Source: Mesorhizobium sp. WSM3859
Lineage (GTDB): Bacteria; Pseudomonadota; Alphaproteobacteria; Rhizobiales; Rhizobiaceae
DNA: 64,000 nucleotides
Reading direction: 5' to 3'
NCBI RefSeq assembly: GCF_002295065.1
Contig: NZ_NSGG01000010.1
Location: forward strand, 165,433 to 229,432
Below the pieces are notes generated by a model. That model was not told the DNA's origin and did no database searches. It saw only the letters and a list, made by a program, of their open reading frames with translations. The position numbers and the translations under genes were made by a program. Below, piece by piece: positions 16,779 to 24,778 of the stretch (its first letter is position 1; each line of letters begins with the position of its first letter).

Positions 16779-17330
16779 ATGTCGAATGAACTCAGCATGC
16801 ACGCCACGACCATCATCAGCGTGCGCAAGGGCAACAAGGTCGTGATCGCCGGCGACGGCCAGGTCAGCCTTGGCCAGACGATCATGAAGGGCAATGCCCG
16901 CAAGGTGCGCCGCATCGGCAAGGGCGGCAGCGTCATTGCCGGCTTCGCCGGCGCTACCGCCGACGCCTTCACCCTCTTGGAGCGGCTCGAAGCCAAGCTC
17001 GAGCAATATCCGGACCAGCTGACCCGCGCCTGCGTCGAGCTCGCCAAGGACTGGCGCACCGACCGCTATCTGCGCCGCCTGGAAGCCATGATGCTGGTCG
17101 CCGACAAGTCGGTCTCGCTAGCGCTGACCGGCAATGGCGATGTGCTCGAGCCCGAACATGGCGTCATGGCCATCGGCTCCGGCGGCAATTACGCCCTGGC
17201 CGCGGCCCGCGCGCTGATCGACACCGACAAGGACGCCGAGGAGATCGCCCGCAAGGCCATGCAGATCGCGTCCGACATCTGCGTCTACACCAACAACAAT
17301 TTTGTTGTCGAAACGCTCGATGCCGCTTGA
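16779..17330 (+). CDS. hslV: HslV (ClpQ) peptidase subunit of the HslUV protease
   Basis: The 183-residue threonine protease subunit forms the double hexamer capped by HslU. The leader MSNELSMHA precedes the catalytic Thr (residue 10) in TTIISVRKG, with GDGQVSLG following. Start 16779 has GGAG about 6 nt upstream. HslU lies 1.2 kb downstream, with a GNAT and a DUF2585 gene inserted between, an order seen in Rhizobiales. Confidence 0.96.
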   Translation: MSNELSMHATTIISVRKGNKVVIAGDGQVSLGQTIMKGNARKVRRIGKGGSVIAGFAGATADAFTLLERLEAKLEQYPDQLTRACVELAKDWRTDRYLRRLEAMMLVADKSVSLALTGNGDVLEPEHGVMAIGSGGNYALAAARALIDTDKDAEEIARKAMQIASDICVYTNNNFVVETLDAA

Positions 17331-17339
17331 GCTGGCAGA

Positions 17340-17383
17340 CCATGATCCCAAAAAGTGGGAACCGGTTTTTGGATAAGATCATG
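17340..17383. repeat. Rhizobial palindromic repeat, family A, copy 2 (hslV-GNAT gap)
   Basis: CATGATC at 17341-17347 and GATCATG at 17377-17383 are perfect inverted ends around AAAAGTGGGAACCGGTTTTT. The ATG of the following acetyltransferase (17381) is the last three bases of the repeat, so this copy supplies a start codon. Reading further upstream gives the artefact peptide MIPKSGNRFLDKIM. Confidence 0.8.
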
Positions 17384-17902
17384 GTCACTCAGCAGCATAG
17401 CTACGATTTTCGGCCGGTCACCGAAAAGGACCTGCCGTTGATCGCCCAATGGCTGCGCGAGCCGCATGTCGCTGAGTGGTGGGACGATCCGGAAAAGGAA
17501 ATCGCCGAGATTCGCGAGCATATCGATTCGGTCTCGGTGGAGCCGCTGATCGTCGAGCTCGACGGCAGGCCGATCGCCTATCTGCAGAGCTATGACCCGC
17601 ATATGGAGGACGACCATCCCTATGCCGACCAGCCCTTCGGCACGCTGGGCGTCGATCTCACGATCGGCCCGCCGGAGCTGGTCGGTGTGGGCCATGGCTC
17701 GGCAATCCTGAGCCAATTCGTCGAGGAGCTGTTCGAGGAAGGCGCGCCGCGCGTCATCATCGATCCGCATCCCGACAATGGCCGGGCCATCCGCGCCTAT
17801 GAGAAGGCTGGCTTCAGGTCGATCGGCCGCAGGCATTCGCAATATGGGGACGTCGTGCTGATGGCCGTCGATGCGGACGACGATGAAAATCTGGGGGACT
17901 GA
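17381..17902 (+). CDS. GNAT acetyltransferase, aminoglycoside 6'-N-acetyltransferase-like fold
   Basis: The 173-residue protein begins near MVTQQHSYDFRPVTEKD and has the GNAT acetyl-CoA segment (GVGHGSAILSQFVEELF) and the closing IDPHPDNGRAIRAYEKAGF. WWDDPEKE near the N-terminus resembles AAC(6')-type or siderophore acyltransferase families. Substrate unknown. The start codon belongs to repeat family A; longer reading to 17327 would translate the repeat. It sits between hslV and the DUF2585 gene. Confidence 0.75.
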   Translation: MVTQQHSYDFRPVTEKDLPLIAQWLREPHVAEWWDDPEKEIAEIREHIDSVSVEPLIVELDGRPIAYLQSYDPHMEDDHPYADQPFGTLGVDLTIGPPELVGVGHGSAILSQFVEELFEEGAPRVIIDPHPDNGRAIRAYEKAGFRSIGRRHSQYGDVVLMAVDADDDENLGD

Positions 17903-17906
17903 CCGA

Positions 17907-18503
17907 ATGACCGCGCCTGAGGACAAGACGCTTTCCGCCTATGAGGACAGCTGGCGCATGGGCCTGCTGCTCGTGCTCGCCTTGATCGTCTTCCAGGCGG
18001 GCACCTTGTACGGCATGGGGCATCCGCCGATCTGCACCTGCGGCTACGTCAAGCTCTGGCACGGCGTGGTCAACAGCTCGGAGAATTCCCAGCACATCGC
18101 CGACTGGTACACCTTCTCGCATATCATCCACGGCTTCCTGTTCTATGCGCTGGCCTGGGCGCTGTTCCCGCGCTCGCCGGTGGGCTTAAGGCTCGCCTTC
18201 GCCGTCCTCATCGAAGGCGGCTGGGAAATCCTGGAGAACAGCCCCTTCATAATTGACCGTTACCGCGCCGGCACGATCTCGCTCAACTATTACGGCGACT
18301 CGATCATCAACTCACTGTCCGACACGCTGTTCATGGCGCTGGGATTTGTGATGGCGCGAAAGCTACCTATATGGGTGATCGTGGCCCTGGCGCTCATTTT
18401 CGAGCTCGGCACGGGCTACATCATCCGGGACAATCTGACGCTCAACGTGATCATGCTGCTGCATCCGTTCGAGTCCATCAGGCAGTGGCAAAGTGGAATT
18501 TGA
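17907..18503 (+). CDS. DUF2585 (UPF0314) membrane protein
   Basis: The 198-residue protein has four to five hydrophobic segments and the family landmarks GHPPICTCGYVKLWHG, SQHIADWYTFSHIIHGFLFY and EGGWEILENSPFIIDRYR, conserved in Rhizobiales. Many His, Cys and acidic residues face the membrane boundary, suggesting metal or quinone binding, but no function is established. It begins 4 nt after the GNAT stop and ends 5 nt before hslU, so the four genes form one transcript. Confidence 0.8.
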   Translation: MTAPEDKTLSAYEDSWRMGLLLVLALIVFQAGTLYGMGHPPICTCGYVKLWHGVVNSSENSQHIADWYTFSHIIHGFLFYALAWALFPRSPVGLRLAFAVLIEGGWEILENSPFIIDRYRAGTISLNYYGDSIINSLSDTLFMALGFVMARKLPIWVIVALALIFELGTGYIIRDNLTLNVIMLLHPFESIRQWQSGI

Positions 18504-18508
18504 GTAAT

Positions 18509-19819
18509 ATGAGCACCTTTTCTCCCCGCGAAATCGTTTCGGAACTCGACCGCTTCATCATCGGCCAGAAGGACGCCAAGCGCGCCGTGGCCATCGCGCT
18601 TCGCAACCGCTGGCGTCGCCAGCAGCTGGAAGGCCAGATGCGCGAAGAGGTGATGCCGAAGAACATCCTGATGATCGGCCCGACCGGTGTCGGCAAGACC
18701 GAGATCTCGCGCCGCCTGGCGCGGCTCGCCGGCGCGCCCTTCGTCAAGGTCGAGGCGACCAAGTTCACCGAGGTCGGCTATGTCGGCCGCGACGTCGAGC
18801 AGATCGTGCGCGATCTCGTCGAGGTCGCCATCGGCCTGACCCGCGAAAAGATGCGCGAGGACGTCGCGGCGCGCGCCCAGATCAACGCCGAGGAGCGCGT
18901 GCTGGAAGCCCTCGTCGGCAAGACGGCGAGCCCGGCCACGCGCGATAGCTTCCGCAAGAAGCTGCGCGACGGCGAGCTCGACGACAAGGAGATCGAGATC
19001 GAGGTGGCCGACACCGGCAATGGCGGCATGCCAGGCTTCGAGATCCCCGGCATGCCCGGCGGCAATGTCGGCGTGCTCAACATCAACGACATGCTGTCGA
19101 AGGCGATGGGCGGCCGCAGGACCAAGACCCGCAAGACCACGGTCCGCGATTCCTATGCGCTGCTCGTCAACGACGAGTCCGACAAGCTGCTCGACCAGGA
19201 CGAGGTCGTGCGTCGCGCGCTGGAATCGGCCGAGAACGACGGCATCGTCTTCCTCGACGAGATCGACAAGATCGCGGCCAGGAGCGACATTTCGGGCGGC
19301 CCGTCGCGCGAGGGCGTACAGCGCGACCTGCTGCCGCTGGTCGAAGGCACCACGGTCGCCACCAAATACGGGCCGATCAAGACCGACCATATATTGTTCA
19401 TCGCGTCCGGCGCCTTCCACGTCTCCAAGCCGTCCGACCTTTTGCCGGAGCTGCAGGGCCGCCTGCCGATCCGCGTCGAGCTGCGGGCGCTGGAGAAGTC
19501 GGATTTCGTCCGCATCCTCACCGAGACGGAAGCGAGCCTCATCAAGCAGTATATCGCGCTGATGAAGACCGAGGGCGTCGAGCTGACCTTTACCGACGAC
19601 GCCATCGATTCGCTCGCCGGCATCGCGGTGGACCTCAACGCCAGTGTCGAGAACATCGGCGCCCGGCGCCTGCAGACGGTGATGGAGCGCGTGCTGGACG
19701 AGATTTCCTACGATGCGCCGGACCGCAACGGCACGGCGGTCACCATCGATGCCGCCTATGTCGAGAAGCATGTCGGCGACCTGTCGCGCAACACCGACTT
19801 GTCGCGGTTTATCCTCTGA
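18509..19819 (+). CDS. hslU: HslU (ClpY) ATPase subunit of the HslUV protease
   Basis: The 436-residue AAA+ unfoldase has Walker A GPTGVGKT (residues 57-64), a Walker B in IVFLDEIDK, the inserted I-domain near 110-240, and the C-terminal tail ending DLSRFIL that docks into HslV. Start MSTFSPREIVSELDRFIIGQ at 18509 is canonical. Longer in-frame reading starts inside the DUF2585 gene. Ends at a strong hairpin. Confidence 0.97.
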   Translation: MSTFSPREIVSELDRFIIGQKDAKRAVAIALRNRWRRQQLEGQMREEVMPKNILMIGPTGVGKTEISRRLARLAGAPFVKVEATKFTEVGYVGRDVEQIVRDLVEVAIGLTREKMREDVAARAQINAEERVLEALVGKTASPATRDSFRKKLRDGELDDKEIEIEVADTGNGGMPGFEIPGMPGGNVGVLNINDMLSKAMGGRRTKTRKTTVRDSYALLVNDESDKLLDQDEVVRRALESAENDGIVFLDEIDKIAARSDISGGPSREGVQRDLLPLVEGTTVATKYGPIKTDHILFIASGAFHVSKPSDLLPELQGRLPIRVELRALEKSDFVRILTETEASLIKQYIALMKTEGVELTFTDDAIDSLAGIAVDLNASVENIGARRLQTVMERVLDEISYDAPDRNGTAVTIDAAYVEKHVGDLSRNTDLSRFIL

Positions 19820-19825
19820 TTTGTG

Positions 19826-19855
19826 AAGTCGGGCCGGCCTCAGCCGGCCCGACTT
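19826..19855 (+). terminator. Hairpin after hslU
   Basis: A perfect 13-bp stem (AAGTCGGGCCGGC at 19826-19838, complement at 19843-19855) with a 4-nt loop CTCA lies 6 bp after the hslU stop. No U-run follows. Confidence 0.65.
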
Positions 19856-19975
19856 GGCCGGCCGACCAACTTCGGGTGTGGCCGAATGGAAGCATCTGGC
19901 CACCATTTTTGGTGGCGGGCCTAAGCCTTCTCTCGACTCTGTCGGACGCTTTACCTAGGTTGCCGCGCGTTCTGG

Positions 19976-20022
19976 AAGCGATTTCAGGAAAACTGTCCAG
20001 CGGTTTTCGCCTGAAATCGCGT
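19976..20022. repeat. Rhizobial palindromic repeat, family B, copy 1
   Basis: GCGATTTCAGG (19978-19988) and CCTGAAATCGC (20010-20020) are perfect 11-bp inverted arms around AAAACTGTCCAGCGGTTTTCG. It aligns with the copy at 46381-46434, whose arms differ in matching, base-pair-preserving ways. It lies upstream of the DUF1402 gene. Confidence 0.75.
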
Positions 20023-20079
20023 TCAATCAAATGGTTGGGGTGGATCGGCGATAGCCGAGCCGCCCCAAAGCGGCGGCGG

Positions 20080-21039
20080 ATGAAGAAGTACCTGTTTCTT
20101 TTTGTGTGTCTTGCACTGGCGGGGGCGGTGACGATCGCCGATGCCGCGACCATGGTGCCTCCGGGCAACCGCAACGCCGTGCAGCCGGATATTCCCGGCG
20201 CGTCCAGCCGGCGCACCCAGGCAACCAACACCACCTTCCAGGCCAAGTACCGGAAAGTCTACGCGTTGCTGCAGAACGATGCCGAGCTGCGCGGCAAGAT
20301 CAGGAAGGTGGCGGCTGCCTATGGCATCGATCCGATGCACATTGTCGGCGCCATCGTCGGCGAGCACACCTACAATGTCGACGCCTACGACCGGCTGCAG
20401 ACCTATTACGTCAAGGCGATGTCCTATCTGTCGAGCAAGCTGACCTTTGCCTATGAGGGCGAGGATGTCAGCGATTTCGTCCAGCGGCCGGAATTCAAGA
20501 AATGCGCCGGCATGGACGACAGCTACGATCTGTGGGAATGCCGCGAGCAGGTCTGGAACCATGCCTTCCGCGGCAAGACTGTCGGCGGCACAAGCTTCCC
20601 CAACGACCGCTTCGGCGCCACCTTCTTCCAGCCCTATTATGCCGGCCAGACTTTTGGCCTCGGCCAGCTGAACCCGCTGACGGCGCTGCAGATGAGCGAT
20701 CTCGTGCACAAGGTCTCCGGCCTGCCGAAGCTCGATGTCGAGGATCCCAATGCGGTCTACAAGACCATCATGGATCCGGACCTGACGCTGCCTTACGTCG
20801 CTGCGACCATCAAGAAATCGATCGACGCCTATCGCAGCATCGCCGGCTTCGACATTTCGAAAAATCCTGGCCTGACGGCGACGCTCTACAATGTCGGCAA
20901 CCCCGAGCAGCGCGCCTATGCGCTGAAGGCCGAGAACGACAGGCGCCGCGCCGCCGGCGAACCGGAAAAGCTGCCCGAGGAGAATTATTACGGCTGGCTG
21001 GTCAACGACAAGCTCGATGAGCTGAAGGCGCTATTTTAG
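20080..21039 (+). CDS. DUF1402 exported protein
   Basis: The 319-residue protein starts MKKYLFLFVCLALAGA with a clear Sec signal peptide cleaved near ADA-AT. The mature part matches DUF1402 by eye: AAAYGIDPMHIVGAIVGEHT, FGATFFQPYYAGQTFGLGQLNPLTAL and TLYNVGNPEQRAYAL. The GEHT helix and GLGQLNP pattern recall lysozyme/transglycosylase folds (a Glu plus a GQ motif), so a periplasmic cell-wall role is possible but unproven. Starting further upstream (19876) would translate the family B repeat. Confidence 0.75.
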   Translation: MKKYLFLFVCLALAGAVTIADAATMVPPGNRNAVQPDIPGASSRRTQATNTTFQAKYRKVYALLQNDAELRGKIRKVAAAYGIDPMHIVGAIVGEHTYNVDAYDRLQTYYVKAMSYLSSKLTFAYEGEDVSDFVQRPEFKKCAGMDDSYDLWECREQVWNHAFRGKTVGGTSFPNDRFGATFFQPYYAGQTFGLGQLNPLTALQMSDLVHKVSGLPKLDVEDPNAVYKTIMDPDLTLPYVAATIKKSIDAYRSIAGFDISKNPGLTATLYNVGNPEQRAYALKAENDRRRAAGEPEKLPEENYYGWLVNDKLDELKALF

Positions 21040-21054
21040 CCAACGCGGGGGCAC

Positions 21055-21864
21055 TCAGCGTCCCTCCGATTCCAGATACGCCTCGAATTTGCGCATTTCC
21101 TCCGGGCCCGCCTCCACCATGTGGCGCGGCTCCGGATAGGCGCCGGACTGGATATCGTCGGCATATTCGCGGAAGGCGGCGATGCGCTCGTTCTGGAGGC
21201 GATCGAACTCCGCCGCGAAGTCGCGGTAGCGCTTGGCATGGCGGGGATAGTGGCCGCGATTGGAGCCGAGCACGTCTTCCGAGAACAGATATTGCGCGTC
21301 GCAGCCGGCGCCGGCGCCCATAGAGATCATGACCAGCGGCGTGCGCTTGGAGATCGCGCTTGCGACGCCGGCCGGCACCACCTCGATCTCGGCCGCGAAG
21401 GCTCCGGCCGCTTCGAGGTCCTTGACCTGCTTCCACACGAAGGCGGCGCTTTCGGCGGTCTTGCCGACCGCCTTGAAGCCGCCCGTCCAGGTCGCATGCG
21501 CTGGGATCAGGCCGACATGGCCGCAGACCGGAATGTGCTCGTCGCGCAGTCGGCGGATCGTCCGCAGGCTGGCCGAGCAATACATGGCGTCGGCGCTTGC
21601 CGCGCGCAGCCTGACGGCCATGCGCAGGATCTCGTTCGTGGTGGCGCCCAGTTTTATGCGTTCATCGCCGGGAATGGCAAAGCAAGTGGGCGCGGCGTCG
21701 CGAAAACGCGGGTCAAGCATCACATCATATGGAACCGAGATGAGGTCGATACCGGCGCGTTCGGCGGCCTCGGCCTCTTCAAGCGAAAAGACGCGCAGCT
21801 TCGAGAGCTGGCGCTTACCCTTCAGCGACTGCAAATCGGCTACGGTCGGTCTGCTGCGTGCCAT
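21055..21864 (-). CDS. PanB-like ketopantoate hydroxymethyltransferase family protein
   Basis: The 269-residue TIM-barrel protein resembles PanB, which adds a hydroxymethyl group from 5,10-methylene-THF to 2-oxoisovalerate. Seen: VCGHVGLIP, GGFKAVGKTAESA, DLEAAGAFAAEIEVVP with the catalytic Glu, and MGAGAGCDAQYLFSEDVLG. The usual LVGDSLGM start motif is replaced by SVPYDVMLD, so it is divergent. It is 34 bp downstream of the MocF-like gene and is probably the last gene of a mocDEF-like operon, not part of pantothenate synthesis (no panC nearby). True substrate uncertain. Confidence 0.75.
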   Translation of the reverse strand: MARSRPTVADLQSLKGKRQLSKLRVFSLEEAEAAERAGIDLISVPYDVMLDPRFRDAAPTCFAIPGDERIKLGATTNEILRMAVRLRAASADAMYCSASLRTIRRLRDEHIPVCGHVGLIPAHATWTGGFKAVGKTAESAAFVWKQVKDLEAAGAFAAEIEVVPAGVASAISKRTPLVMISMGAGAGCDAQYLFSEDVLGSNRGHYPRHAKRYRDFAAEFDRLQNERIAAFREYADDIQSGAYPEPRHMVEAGPEEMRKFEAYLESEGR

Positions 21865-21898
21865 ATCTCTTGATCCCTCAATGCCGGTTGGAGGCGAA

Positions 21899-23125
21899 CT
21901 ACGCCGCGAGCAGCGATTTCAGCTTGACCGCCTGCGAGCCCAGCGCTTCAGGCGCCGGCTTCGCCCGCCCGGCGATCAGCATTTCCGCCAGGCGGATGTC
22001 GCGCGCCACCGCATTGCCGGGGCCGATCCCGCTGGCGGCGACCAGCCTGCCGTCCTGCGCCAAATGGAACAGGATGAAGGCGCCGTCGTCGAGGTCGCGC
22101 CGCACGATGCTCTTGCCCTCGTCCGACAGCCCGGCGATCTGCAAAGTGAGCCCATACTGATCCGACCAGAACCAAGGCACGGCGGCGTGCGCCTCGTCGG
22201 CGCCCAGCATGTTCCTGGCGGCCAGCGCGCCCTGTTCCTGCGCGTTGCGCCAGGCCTCCAGCCGCACCCGCCGGCCGCCATAGACGGTGAGCGGGAACGA
22301 GCAGCAATCGCCGGCGGCGAAGATGTCCGGGTCGGCGGTGCGCAGGCGCTCGTCCACGGCGATGCCGTTGTCGATCGCCAGCCCCGCCTCGGCGGCAAGC
22401 ACCGTCACCGGCACTGCGCCGATGCCGATCACGGCGAGATCGGCGACGATCTTCTGTCCGTCTGCCAGCGCGATGGCGACTTCCTTGCCGTCATCGGCGA
22501 TTGCGGCGAGCCCCTGGCCGGTGCGGATCGAAACGCCTTCGGCCTCATGCGCCTTGTGGATAATCCCGGCGATCTCGGCCGGCACGCCGCGCATCAGGAT
22601 GCGTGGTTGCGCCTCGATGACGATGACCTCGGCACCGAGTTTCCGGGCCGAGGCGGCAAGCTCAAGCCCGATGAAGCCGCCGCCGATGATGGCGACGCGA
22701 CTTCCGGCGCTGAGATGGGCACGCATGGCGAGGGCGTCGTTGAAGGTCCTCAAATAGACGCAGCGCGAGCCGAGGCCCAGCATCGGCAGCTGGCGCGGCA
22801 CGGACCCGGTCGCCAGCAGCAGTTTGTCGTAGGGAAGGGAAGAGCCGTCCGACAGCTGCACGACATGCGCGGCGCGGTCGACCGCAACGGCCCGGACGGA
22901 ATGGATGTGTCGGATCGCGCGTTCGGCGAAGAGCGCATCGGTGGCGATCGCCTTGATGGCGGGCGCTTCGCCGGTCATCGCGTCCTTCGACAGCGGCGGC
23001 CGCTCATAGGGCAGATGCGGCTCGTCGCCGACCAGCGTCACCGGCCCTTCATAGCCGAGATCGCGGAGCGCAAGCGCCGCGCGTCCGCCGCACTCGCCCG
23101 CACCGATGATCGCTATCCCCGCCAT
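21899..23125 (-). CDS. mocF: FAD-dependent ferredoxin reductase, MocF-like
   Basis: The 408-residue reductase has an N-terminal FAD Rossmann motif (IIGAGECGGRAALALRDLG), a second NAD(P)H motif (VAIIGGGFIGLELAASARKLG near residue 145), and the FAD-closing segment DIFAAGDCCSFP. It matches oxygenase-coupled ferredoxin reductases such as RhlB-like or MocF. It would pass electrons from NAD(P)H to the Rieske ferredoxin encoded 4 bp upstream. The name mocF rests on the mocDEF order of Rhizobium leguminosarum. Confidence 0.82.
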   Translation of the reverse strand: MAGIAIIGAGECGGRAALALRDLGYEGPVTLVGDEPHLPYERPPLSKDAMTGEAPAIKAIATDALFAERAIRHIHSVRAVAVDRAAHVVQLSDGSSLPYDKLLLATGSVPRQLPMLGLGSRCVYLRTFNDALAMRAHLSAGSRVAIIGGGFIGLELAASARKLGAEVIVIEAQPRILMRGVPAEIAGIIHKAHEAEGVSIRTGQGLAAIADDGKEVAIALADGQKIVADLAVIGIGAVPVTVLAAEAGLAIDNGIAVDERLRTADPDIFAAGDCCSFPLTVYGGRRVRLEAWRNAQEQGALAARNMLGADEAHAAVPWFWSDQYGLTLQIAGLSDEGKSIVRRDLDDGAFILFHLAQDGRLVAASGIGPGNAVARDIRLAEMLIAGRAKPAPEALGSQAVKLKSLLAA

Positions 23126-23129
23126 TGTC

Positions 23130-23444
23130 TCACCCGATCCGGATCAGGATTTTTCCGGCGTCGACCTTGACCGGATAGGTTTTCAGGTTGACGCAGACGG
23201 GTGCGCCGCGCGCGTCGCCGGTCTTGTAGTTGAAGCGGCCGTTGTGCTTGGGGCATTCGATGATGTCATCCATCACCAACCCGTCGGCCAGGTGCACCTT
23301 TTCATGCGTGCACAGGCCGTCGGTCGCGAAATATTCGTCGTCCGGGCTGCGGTAAATGGCGAAGGTGCGGCCGGCATGGTCGAACCGCATCACGTCCTCT
23401 TCATCGATATCCCCGGCCGCGCAAGCCTCGACCCAGTCGCTCAT
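23130..23444 (-). CDS. mocE: Rieske [2Fe-2S] ferredoxin, MocE-like
   Basis: The 104-residue soluble Rieske ferredoxin has both cluster-binding halves, CTHEKVHL and CPKHNGRFN, supplying two Cys and two His. No signal peptide. It lies between an oxygenase-like gene (39 bp upstream) and a reductase gene, a layout that makes it the electron carrier of that oxygenase. Confidence 0.88.
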   Translation of the reverse strand: MSDWVEACAAGDIDEEDVMRFDHAGRTFAIYRSPDDEYFATDGLCTHEKVHLADGLVMDDIIECPKHNGRFNYKTGDARGAPVCVNLKTYPVKVDAGKILIRIG

Positions 23445-23483
23445 CTCGTCCTCCTGAAATTCACGGTCAGCTGGTCGGGCTGC

Positions 23484-24590
23484 TCACTCGGCCGCCGCCG
23501 CCACCGGATTGTCGTTGTGCAGCTCTTCCCGGTAGGGCTTCGCCGTCGGCGGCAGCGCGCGCTTGAGGAAATAATCCTCGTTGCGCAGCTGGCGCAGGAA
23601 GGCCGGGATCATCTCTCGATAGCCGGCGAGGATCGACGGCGTGGGCGCCGGCAGGTCGTGCTTTATCATCTCGTGCAGCTTCGGCAGCGCGTGATAGGGC
23701 ACCATCGGGAACATGTGGTGCTCCACATGATAGTTCATGTTCCAGTAGATGAAGCGGCTGATCGGGTTCATCAGCACCGTGCGGCTGTTCAGGCGGTGGT
23801 CGATGACATTGTCAGCGAGGCCGCCATGCTGCAGCAGGCCGGTCATCACGTGGTGCCATGCGCCGTAGAGGCGAGGCAGGCCAATAAGCATCAGCGGCAG
23901 CCAGGAATGCAGATAGAGGGCCAAGGCGATGGTCGCCAGATAGATGGCGAGCCAGATGCGTGCCACCCGGATCGCCTTCGGCTGCTCCGGCTCGGGAATG
24001 AAGGTCTTTTCCGCGGCGCTGATGACGCCGGCGGCATTGCGCACCATGTCGACCATTGCGTGCCAGGCGTCGAGAATACCGAAGAAGTTGAGCACCGCGC
24101 GCAAAAGGTCCGGCGGCCGCATGACGGCGATTTCGGGATCGCGGCCGACGATGATGGTGTCGGTGTGGTGGCGCGTGTGGCTCCAGCGCCAGGTCACCGG
24201 ATTGCGCATGATCATGAAGCAGGCGAGCTGGTAGACGGCGTCGTTCATCCACTGCGTGCGAAAGGCCGTGCCGTGGCCGCATTCGTGCCAGCGGGAATCG
24301 GTCGAGGAACCGTAAAGCGTGCCGTAGACGAAGAAGAACGGCACGCACCACCAGCTTCCCCAGAACCAGATGCCACCCGCGGCGCTGACCACGAAAGCGG
24401 CGAGCCAGATGATGGTGTCGCGGATCGCCGGTTGGTCGGAGCGCTGCATCAGCTCCTTCATCTGCTTGCGCGGGATATCGGTGTGATACCACTCTGCCGC
24501 GGCGAGACCGTTCTCTATCGCGAGCCTGGCGTCTCGCCCGGTCAGGCTGTAGTCGCGCGGCGACGCCGCCGAAGACGTGATTGCCGTCAT
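23484..24590 (-). CDS. mocD: Membrane fatty-acid-desaturase-fold oxygenase, MocD-like
   Basis: The 368-residue protein has the three His boxes of membrane di-iron enzymes: HECGH (102-106), HTRHH (138-142) and HVEHH (288-292), and four hydrophobic helices near 58-78, 82-96, 212-229 and 230-246. Start MTAITSSAA at 24590 has AGGA about 6 nt upstream. This superfamily includes desaturases and XylM/AlkB-type hydroxylases; MocD of rhizopine catabolism is described as a TOL-like oxygenase. With its Rieske ferredoxin and reductase it may O-demethylate a methylated inositol. A lipid desaturase is the alternative. Confidence 0.78.
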   Translation of the reverse strand: MTAITSSAASPRDYSLTGRDARLAIENGLAAAEWYHTDIPRKQMKELMQRSDQPAIRDTIIWLAAFVVSAAGGIWFWGSWWCVPFFFVYGTLYGSSTDSRWHECGHGTAFRTQWMNDAVYQLACFMIMRNPVTWRWSHTRHHTDTIIVGRDPEIAVMRPPDLLRAVLNFFGILDAWHAMVDMVRNAAGVISAAEKTFIPEPEQPKAIRVARIWLAIYLATIALALYLHSWLPLMLIGLPRLYGAWHHVMTGLLQHGGLADNVIDHRLNSRTVLMNPISRFIYWNMNYHVEHHMFPMVPYHALPKLHEMIKHDLPAPTPSILAGYREMIPAFLRQLRNEDYFLKRALPPTAKPYREELHNDNPVAAAAE

Positions 24591-24680
24591 TGGGGTTCCT
24601 CCGCCAGCGCCTTGGCTAACCGCCCCGGCCGTGCGGGACTCGCGCATCGCTGACTTTCGACCTCAGCATAGCGCAAAGTC

Positions 24681-24725
24681 TGATAGTCTCAACATCACAA
24701 AGATAGTTTCTATCATTTCCTATCA
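24681..24725. promoter_or_regulatory. Candidate LacI-type operator array, mocD / lacI intergenic region
   Basis: Half-sites TGATAG (24681-24686), GATAG (24702-24706) and CTATCA (24710-24715 and 24720-24725) cluster here; GATAG-TTT-CTATC (24702-24714) is a perfect palindrome. Located between divergent mocD and the LacI regulator, suitable for autoregulation and control of the operon. Confidence 0.5.
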
Positions 24726-24778
24726 ACATGAGATATCGTGAATCGGATATCCGGAGCCGGGCAAGCGAGGAATCATTC

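Noticed and set aside
18416..19906. 496-residue open frame antisense to hslU
   Set aside because: Shadow of hslU, with low-complexity composition and no motif.
21055..21864. Canonical panB of pantothenate synthesis
   Set aside because: No panC is adjacent, the first motif is divergent, and the operon is an oxygenase system; coaA is 9 kb away and unrelated in context.
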